From: Bacillota bacterium
GTDB lineage: Bacteria; Bacillota; Sulfobacillia; JAJZYS01; JAJYTV01
Direction of reading: 5' to 3'
Length of the DNA stretch: 64,000 nt
Assembly: GCA_021799275.1 (NCBI GenBank)
Contig: JAJZAT010000001.1
Span: forward strand, 97,431 to 161,430
Part shown: one piece after another, positions 59,814 through 64,000 of the stretch
Position numbering within the stretch: position 1 is the stretch's first letter
Layout: every line of letters begins with the position of its first letter
Notes under the pieces: model-generated
Told to the model about the DNA's origin: nothing
Seen by the model: the letters and a program-made list of their open reading frames with translations, nothing else
The model's database searches: none
Made by a program: the position numbers and the translations under genes

Positions 59814-60593
59814 CTAGCGGGCGCGCCCTTCGCCGTCCATGTCGCGCAGGATGCCCCGGCCGACGACGTCGACAAGCCGGGGGGCCAGGCGGGCGAGCGC
59901 GATCAGGAGCACGTAGAAGCCCGGCACGACGATGCGGCGTGGGCCGTTCCGGTACGCCCGCAGGACGGCCCGGGCGACCACGTCCGGCCCCGGCATCGGG
60001 AACGGGAGGTCCCGCGTCATGTCGGTGCGCACGAAACCGGGCAGGATCGCCGTGACCCGCACGCCGTCCCTGCGCACCTCCCGGCCGAGGCCATCGGAAA
60101 AGCGCACGAGCGCCGCCTTGGTGGCGGCGTAGAGCGAAGAGCCCGGCAGCGCGACCTCCCCGGCCACCGACGCCACGATCACGACGCTGCCCCGATGCTG
60201 GCGCCGCATGGTGGGGAGCACCTGGCGGACGGTGCGCAGGACGCCGAGGAAGTTCGTTTCGACAAGGCTGCGGATCTCCTCCGGCGTCATCGTCCAGAAG
60301 AGATCGCCGCCGCCGATGCCCGCGTTCGCGACCAGGAGGTCGACCCGGCCGAAGCGCCGCAGGACCTCCTGCACGAAGGTCGCGACCGACCCGTCGTCCC
60401 GCACATCGAGAGCGGCCGACATCGCCTCTCCGCCCGCCGCCTCGATCTCCGCCACGAGTCCCTCGAGATCCCCGAGCGAGCGCGCCCCCAGCGCCACGCG
60501 AAACCCGGCGGCGCCGAGCCTCAGGGCCACAGCCCTGCCAATGCCGCGCGACGCCCCCGTGACCACCGCCACCGGTGCCTCGAAGCTCCCCAT
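59814..60593 (-). CDS. Short-chain dehydrogenase/reductase
   Basis: A 259-residue SDR: cofactor motif TGASRGIGRAV, NAG in LLVANAGIGG, catalytic Ser in IVASVAGEV and YxxxK in SLYAATKAAL. After PGFVRTDM the C-terminal segment VPGFYVLLIALARLAPRLV is hydrophobic and could touch the membrane. Substrate unknown. ATG 60593 is used; the ribosome binding site is weak and TTG 60611 is the alternative. Confidence 0.9.
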   Translation of the reverse strand: MGSFEAPVAVVTGASRGIGRAVALRLGAAGFRVALGARSLGDLEGLVAEIEAAGGEAMSAALDVRDDGSVATFVQEVLRRFGRVDLLVANAGIGGGDLFWTMTPEEIRSLVETNFLGVLRTVRQVLPTMRRQHRGSVVIVASVAGEVALPGSSLYAATKAALVRFSDGLGREVRRDGVRVTAILPGFVRTDMTRDLPFPMPGPDVVARAVLRAYRNGPRRIVVPGFYVLLIALARLAPRLVDVVGRGILRDMDGEGRAR

Positions 60594-60720
60594 CAGGCCA
60601 CGGGACGGCAAGACTTCCGGCTGGGCCGAAGCCGCCGGAAGTCTTTCGCGGGCCCCACTGCGTTGTTTCGCGTTGCGACCACCCCCGGCACATCCTGCCC
60701 AGGGGATACCACCTTGCAGA

Positions 60721-61425
60721 CTAGAAGCCCTGCTGGATGGAATTCATCATCTGCTGCAGGAGCTTCGCGTCCTGCTGCACGCGCGTCCAGTCCTTCTGGG
60801 TCGTCGCCGCGTTGAGATCGTTCACGAGGCTCGACATCTGCTGGAAGGTCGGCCCGGACCCGGAGACGTAGTTCGTCGTCATCCAGGCGAGCGACTTCTG
60901 CGCGTTCGCGACGGTCTGGCTGACCTGGCTCGCGTTCTTCTGGGAGATGGCGAGCGCCAGGTTCGCGAGATCCGCCGTGAAGCCATTAAGATCCGTGGTG
61001 GCGACGCCCGCCTTGCCGTAGCTGCTCTCGAGGCTCGCCCAGCTCGACTCGGCCGCCTGCAGCTCGTTGGTCGCGAGCTGCCAGTCCTGGCCCTGCGCCG
61101 CAAGCTGCGTCGCCTGGAGCTCCTGGTTGAGTGCCTGCGCCTGCGGCGGGCCCGCGGACGCCGGCGTGGTGGTCGCCGTGGTGGTGACCGCCGGCTGGCC
61201 AGAGAGATAGGTTTCGAGCTGAGACAGCAGCACGCCGCTCTCACGCGTGTGGTAGAGCAGGCCAAGCGCCAGGAGGATCACCAGACCGCCGATCAGCTGA
61301 CCACGCCAACGTGGACTCGATGAAGACGGAGAAATCGATCTGGGCCTTCGCGAAGCCCGCGGCGAGGAGTGCACCACCCGTTCCTGATGCACGGCCTCTC
61401 CCCAGGGAATGCGTCGTGTCCGCAC
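60721..61425 (-). CDS. Membrane-anchored helical protein, unknown
   Basis: A 234-residue protein: a short basic N-terminus, one membrane helix (GQLIGGLVILLALGLLYH), a Thr/Ala/Pro linker (VTTTATTTPASAG), then a long Gln/Ala-rich helical region that probably lies outside (NQELQATQLAAQGQDWQLA; QMSSLVNDLNAATTQKDW; LLQQMMNSIQQ). I do not recognise the family; repeated Trp-containing helices resemble small helical-bundle envelope proteins. GTG 61425 with GGGAGGT seven bases ahead. Convergent or flanking partners are unrelated. Confidence 0.7.
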   Translation of the reverse strand: MRTRRIPWGEAVHQERVVHSSPRASRRPRSISPSSSSPRWRGQLIGGLVILLALGLLYHTRESGVLLSQLETYLSGQPAVTTTATTTPASAGPPQAQALNQELQATQLAAQGQDWQLATNELQAAESSWASLESSYGKAGVATTDLNGFTADLANLALAISQKNASQVSQTVANAQKSLAWMTTNYVSGSGPTFQQMSSLVNDLNAATTQKDWTRVQQDAKLLQQMMNSIQQGF

Positions 61426-61487
61426 CGCCGCACCTCCCGCATCTCAGGATGTCTCTCGATGCGTATGGGCGAGCGATCAAAGATAGA

Positions 61488-61509
61488 ACGGGCGGGAGTT
61501 CCCGCCCGT
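61488..61509 (-). terminator. Terminator of the 49-residue gene
   Basis: ACGGGCGG (61488-61495) pairs with CCGCCCGT (61502-61509); on the minus strand it is followed by TCTATCTTTG, a modest U tract, six bases after the stop. Confidence 0.6.
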
Positions 61510-61514
61510 CCGCG

Positions 61515-61664
61515 CTACCCGCGAGGCTCCTCGATCTCGGTCAGACGAGGCGCCTTCGTGCCGTTCTTGCGAAGATCGGCTGCGATCTCGTTCGCGACTT
61601 CCTGCGCGAACTGCTGCGGATCGATTTGGAGCCTCGGCTTCTCCACCGGCCGCGTTTCCGCCAT
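61515..61664 (-). CDS. Small acidic/charged protein, 49 residues, unknown
   Basis: ATG 61664 has a strong GGGAGGT site. The product has a central helix (DPQQFAQEVANEIAADLRKN) and charged ends (RPVEKPRLQI; LTEIEEPRG). Not in a family I recognise; it is not an alpha/beta-type spore protein. Own terminator downstream. Confidence 0.6.
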   Translation of the reverse strand: MAETRPVEKPRLQIDPQQFAQEVANEIAADLRKNGTKAPRLTEIEEPRG

Positions 61665-61799
61665 GGGCCCACCTCCCGACGTTATGGTGACCCGCGGAAG
61701 CGTCGCGCTTGCGTGAAGTTGTCGGCAACGCATCCAGGCGCTCGACGCAGCGCGTTGCATGGCGTCTCCTGGCGGCGGGCATGCTCGATGCGGGGGCGA

Positions 61800-61967
61800 A
61801 TGCCGTTGCCTCGTCTCATCGCGGCGGGTCACCATCTCGGACCACACCACCATTACATCGCCAGCGGCGCCGTCGGCGTGCCGGCCGCGCCGCTCTGGAT
61901 AGCAGTTCTGCTCGGTGTCGTCGCCCTCGTGGCGATCAGCCTTTACTGGGCTTCGACGCGCGTCTGA
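61800..61967 (+). CDS. Small membrane protein with His-rich N-terminus, 55 residues
   Basis: ATG 61800 opens a 55-residue frame: LIAAGHHLGPHHHYIASGAV then a hydrophobic helix PLWIAVLLGVVALVAISLYW. The ribosome binding site is only G-rich (CGGGGGCGA). Could be a metal-related or stress-related membrane peptide; function unknown and coding status moderate. Confidence 0.45.
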   Translation: MPLPRLIAAGHHLGPHHHYIASGAVGVPAAPLWIAVLLGVVALVAISLYWASTRV

Positions 61968-62007
61968 AAGGCAGCCCGCGTAGGATGGCGCCGGGGGGTG
62001 CAGCCGG

Positions 62008-62106
62008 ATGCTCTGGGCCTACCTCGAGGTAGGTATCCTGACCGCGTGCTGGGCCGTCGTAATCGGAATCCTGTTCGCGCGCCACGTGACACGCACACCC
62101 GACTGA
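62008..62106 (+). CDS. Small single-helix membrane peptide, 32 residues
   Basis: ATG 62008, eight bases after GGGGGGTG, opens MLWAYLEVGILTACWAVVIG and ends FARHVTRTPD. The hydrophobic core spans a membrane. It lies 19 bases before the deacetylase gene on the same strand, so co-transcription is likely. No family known. Confidence 0.5.
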   Translation: MLWAYLEVGILTACWAVVIGILFARHVTRTPD

Positions 62107-62125
62107 TCACAAGGGGGAGCCGGAC

Positions 62126-62935
62126 TTGTCCCGTCCTATCGATCAGGCGCTTTGCCGCCGTGGGTTCCTGGCGCTTTTGGCCGCAGGCGGCCTTCTCGCC
62201 TGCGCCGCGCCCGCCCCGGCGGCAGGAGCGGCTCCCGCCCAGGGCCAGCGCGGCGTGCTGAGCGCGCCGCTCCCTGTCTCGAAGCAGGAGGTAGCGCTGA
62301 CGTTCGACGATGGTCCAAGTCCCGGCGCCACCCCCCAGATTCTCGAGCTCCTAGAGAGCCATGGCGCGCACGCCACGTTCTTCGTGCTCGGCACGGAGCT
62401 CGAGCGCTTTCCCGGCCTCGGCGCCGAGGAAGCCCGCACGGGCAACGAGGTGGCGGACCACGGCATGACCCACAAGTCTCTTCCCGGTCTCAGCCGGGCG
62501 CGCATGCTCTACGAGCTCCGCGCGACGGCGGACCTCATCCAGGAGCTGACGGGCAAGCCGCCCGCGTTCGCCCGTCCCCCCTACGGCAACATCAACCAGC
62601 GGGTCCTGAAGGCGGCACTGAGCCTGCACATGTCGGTCGCGCTCTGGTCGACCGACACCCGCGATTGGCAGACTCCGGGCGCGGCCACGATCGCCCGCCG
62701 CGCCCTGCAGGGCCTCGCGCCGGGACAGATCGTCCTGATGCACGATGGCGGCGGGCCGCGCCGGCAGACGGTGCAGGCGGTGCGCGAGATCCTGGACGCC
62801 CTCGACGCGCGGGGCTACAAGGCGGTCACGCTGGCGCAGCTCGTGCAGGACGCGAAACCGTCCGTGGCTCGGCACAGGCCGCCCGCGGCCGCGGTGGGAA
62901 TGGCGCTCGGGACTAGAACTTCGCCAGAAGTTTGA
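62126..62935 (+). CDS. Polysaccharide deacetylase (NodB family), exported
   Basis: A 269-residue carbohydrate esterase 4 enzyme. The N-terminus carries RRGFLALLAAGGLLACAA, a signal sequence with a lipobox-like LLAC and twin Arg. Metal and catalytic motifs: TFDDGP (residues 59 to 64), HGMTH (about 112), RPPYGN, TDTRDW and LMHDGGG. It removes acetyl groups from peptidoglycan or another sugar polymer at the cell surface. TTG 62126 with AAGGGGGAG ahead. Its last 23 bases overlap the convergent next gene. Confidence 0.92.
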   Translation: MSRPIDQALCRRGFLALLAAGGLLACAAPAPAAGAAPAQGQRGVLSAPLPVSKQEVALTFDDGPSPGATPQILELLESHGAHATFFVLGTELERFPGLGAEEARTGNEVADHGMTHKSLPGLSRARMLYELRATADLIQELTGKPPAFARPPYGNINQRVLKAALSLHMSVALWSTDTRDWQTPGAATIARRALQGLAPGQIVLMHDGGGPRRQTVQAVREILDALDARGYKAVTLAQLVQDAKPSVARHRPPAAAVGMALGTRTSPEV

Positions 62936-63920
62936 TGCGGGCGGATCGGATCAAGGAACGGACATACTGCTCCCACGCGCTCTCCTCCCCGCCGTGCGCC
63001 TTCGTGTAGTGCACGCGCATGGCGTTCACGCCTTGCGTCGCCTGGAGGGCCAATAGCTCCCGCCTGGTCGTCGGCAGTCCCTTCGCGACGGCCTCACGCC
63101 TGACCGCGCGCAGCGGTGGGTAGAATCCTTGCGCCTTCGCCACCTGCTCGGGTACGAACTGCTGCACAAGCGCGTCGAACGCCCGCTGACGCAGGACCCG
63201 GGAGCCCATGCCCCTGCCCGTGAAACCCGAGAGGAACATCTCCATCTCGGCCATCGCCTTGGCGGTCACTGTCGCCCCGTCGACGTGGCCGACCATGCGC
63301 GGCAGACCAGGGTCGGTCGCCGCGGCCATCCTGGCGCCTTGCTGGGCCGGGGTGAGTCCGGAGGGATTCACCGTCCCCGCACGGCTGCCCGTGACGACAA
63401 GGCCGCCACCGCCCGCCCTGGCCGGCACCTTCCAGCCCGCCAGAAGGTCCAGGACCTCCGCCTTTGCCTTCTGGCGATTGCCGGTGACGGTGGCCTTGAC
63501 GCAGTAGTCGATGTCGATGCCCGGCGATCGGCTGGGCCTCGCCACGACCACCCAGTAGCTATAGGTCGTCGGACCGAAGGGCTCCGCCGACGGCGGCGTG
63601 CGCGTGAGGGCGAACCAGGCCCTCCCGTCCGGCGTCTTGATCAACTCCTGACGCACGATGCGGGACTCGTTGCCCACGACGTACAGTCCGTAAGGCTGCC
63701 CCGCCAATGCGCCCATAGCAGAGAGCCGCACCGCGACGTCCTGCCACGGACGCGCCTGCACGGCTCCCGCGCTCGACAGCGCGCTCCCGTCCGGCAGGCG
63801 CAGGGTCTCGGCGGCGATCGGTGCCGGACCGGCCGCCAGTGCCTGGGGCGCGAGAAGCGAGAGCACCGCAGGCGCCGCCAGGGCCGACAGGGCCGACAGG
63901 CTGGGCTTGGCACCCCGCAT
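62913..63920 (-). CDS. Secreted protein of unknown function
   Basis: A 335-residue protein with a signal peptide (LSALSALAAPAVLSLLAPQA, cut near ALAAG). The mature part starts with a beta-rich domain (LRLPDGSALSSAGAVQARPW; YGLYVVGNESRIVRQEL; TTYSYWVVVARPSRS) with one Cys, and ends in a basic helical region (RQRAFDALVQQFVPEQVAKA; SLIRSARIKLLAKF). No family recognised. ATG 63920 is chosen because GGAGGAG lies seven bases ahead; ATG 63926 and 63935 are possible. It converges and overlaps with the deacetylase. Confidence 0.75.
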   Translation of the reverse strand: MRGAKPSLSALSALAAPAVLSLLAPQALAAGPAPIAAETLRLPDGSALSSAGAVQARPWQDVAVRLSAMGALAGQPYGLYVVGNESRIVRQELIKTPDGRAWFALTRTPPSAEPFGPTTYSYWVVVARPSRSPGIDIDYCVKATVTGNRQKAKAEVLDLLAGWKVPARAGGGGLVVTGSRAGTVNPSGLTPAQQGARMAAATDPGLPRMVGHVDGATVTAKAMAEMEMFLSGFTGRGMGSRVLRQRAFDALVQQFVPEQVAKAQGFYPPLRAVRREAVAKGLPTTRRELLALQATQGVNAMRVHYTKAHGGEESAWEQYVRSLIRSARIKLLAKF

Positions 63921-64000
63921 CGCCATCTCCTCCATCCCGCCGACCGTTCGTTCTACGATCGTGGCCCAGGGATGTGCAGGTCCGTACGCGTCCTGAGATG

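Noticed and set aside
60611-60644. Intrinsic terminator of the unknown gene at 60721-61425
   Set aside because: An 11-bp stem (60611-60621 with 60634-60644) exists but lies 77 bases past the stop and close to the SDR start, with no U tract on the minus strand, so its role is unclear.

Overview
The window is a dense, GC-rich chromosomal segment from what looks like an endospore-forming member of the Bacillota (high-GC Firmicutes). The evidence is a Tlp-type small acid-soluble spore protein (37382-37603), a GlnR-like regulator in front of glnA, a YuzD-like protein, Asp23/Gls24 proteins, a MerR regulator with a 19-bp-spacer promoter, and the Bacillus-type chain secG - carboxylesterase - rnr - smpB - ssrA. 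An S-layer-homology protein, many GTG/TTG starts and strong GGAGG-type ribosome binding sites fit a deep-branching, possibly thermophilic Gram-positive lineage. I cannot name a genus from sequence alone. I see no CRISPR array, phage, plasmid gene or recognisable IS element; this is core and near-core chromosome.

Layout. 1-5139: 3' end of aminopeptidase C, an AIM24 protein, a small membrane protein, three tRNAs (Pro, Gly, Arg), a self-controlled MerR regulator and an MthK-like potassium channel with an 11-C homopolymer near its start. 5140-9280: a large S-layer-homology protein and an AAC(3)-family acetyltransferase. 9364-13675: P1 peptidase, rdgB, rph, an NCS1 nucleobase permease with a candidate PurR operator, and a YuzD-like redox protein. 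13711-23708: one long minus-strand series, gapA-pgk-tpiA-gpmI-eno-secG-est-rnr-smpB-ssrA. It combines glycolysis, protein export and ribosome rescue/RNA decay; the tmRNA 5' end overlaps the smpB stop codon. 23864-26398: glnR-glnA and an autoregulated ArsR-DUF2087 repressor.

26518-32720: a DUF421 membrane protein, then a complete phosphate operon in the order phoP, phoR, pstS-like, pstC-like, pstA-like, pstB, phoU. Its binding protein and permeases are short and divergent. A second, canonical pstS-pstC-pstA set without pstB lies at 47844-50801, preceded by a transporter and a glycerophosphodiesterase. Both sets carry a similar 11-bp-spaced direct repeat resembling a PhoP box. 32774-35329: a P-loop protein with an Asp23-like tail, chorismate mutase, prephenate dehydrogenase and a thioesterase. 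35461-39976: asnB, tlp, a Y-family polymerase and cysK. 39940-44771: ABC exporter, unknown protein, response regulator and sensor kinase, probably one operon. 44903-47777: MFS transporter, DUF190 protein, two overlapping crcB fluoride-channel genes and an Asp23 protein.

52981-64000: a short coupled leader/small-protein pair, copper ATPase copA with a YHS-domain protein and a CsoR-like operator, hemL, an Xaa-Pro peptidase, a divergent YchF-type GTPase, an SDR, several small membrane or secreted proteins of unknown role, a polysaccharide deacetylase, and an unknown secreted protein at the edge. Function calls rest on motifs read by eye; no database search was possible.
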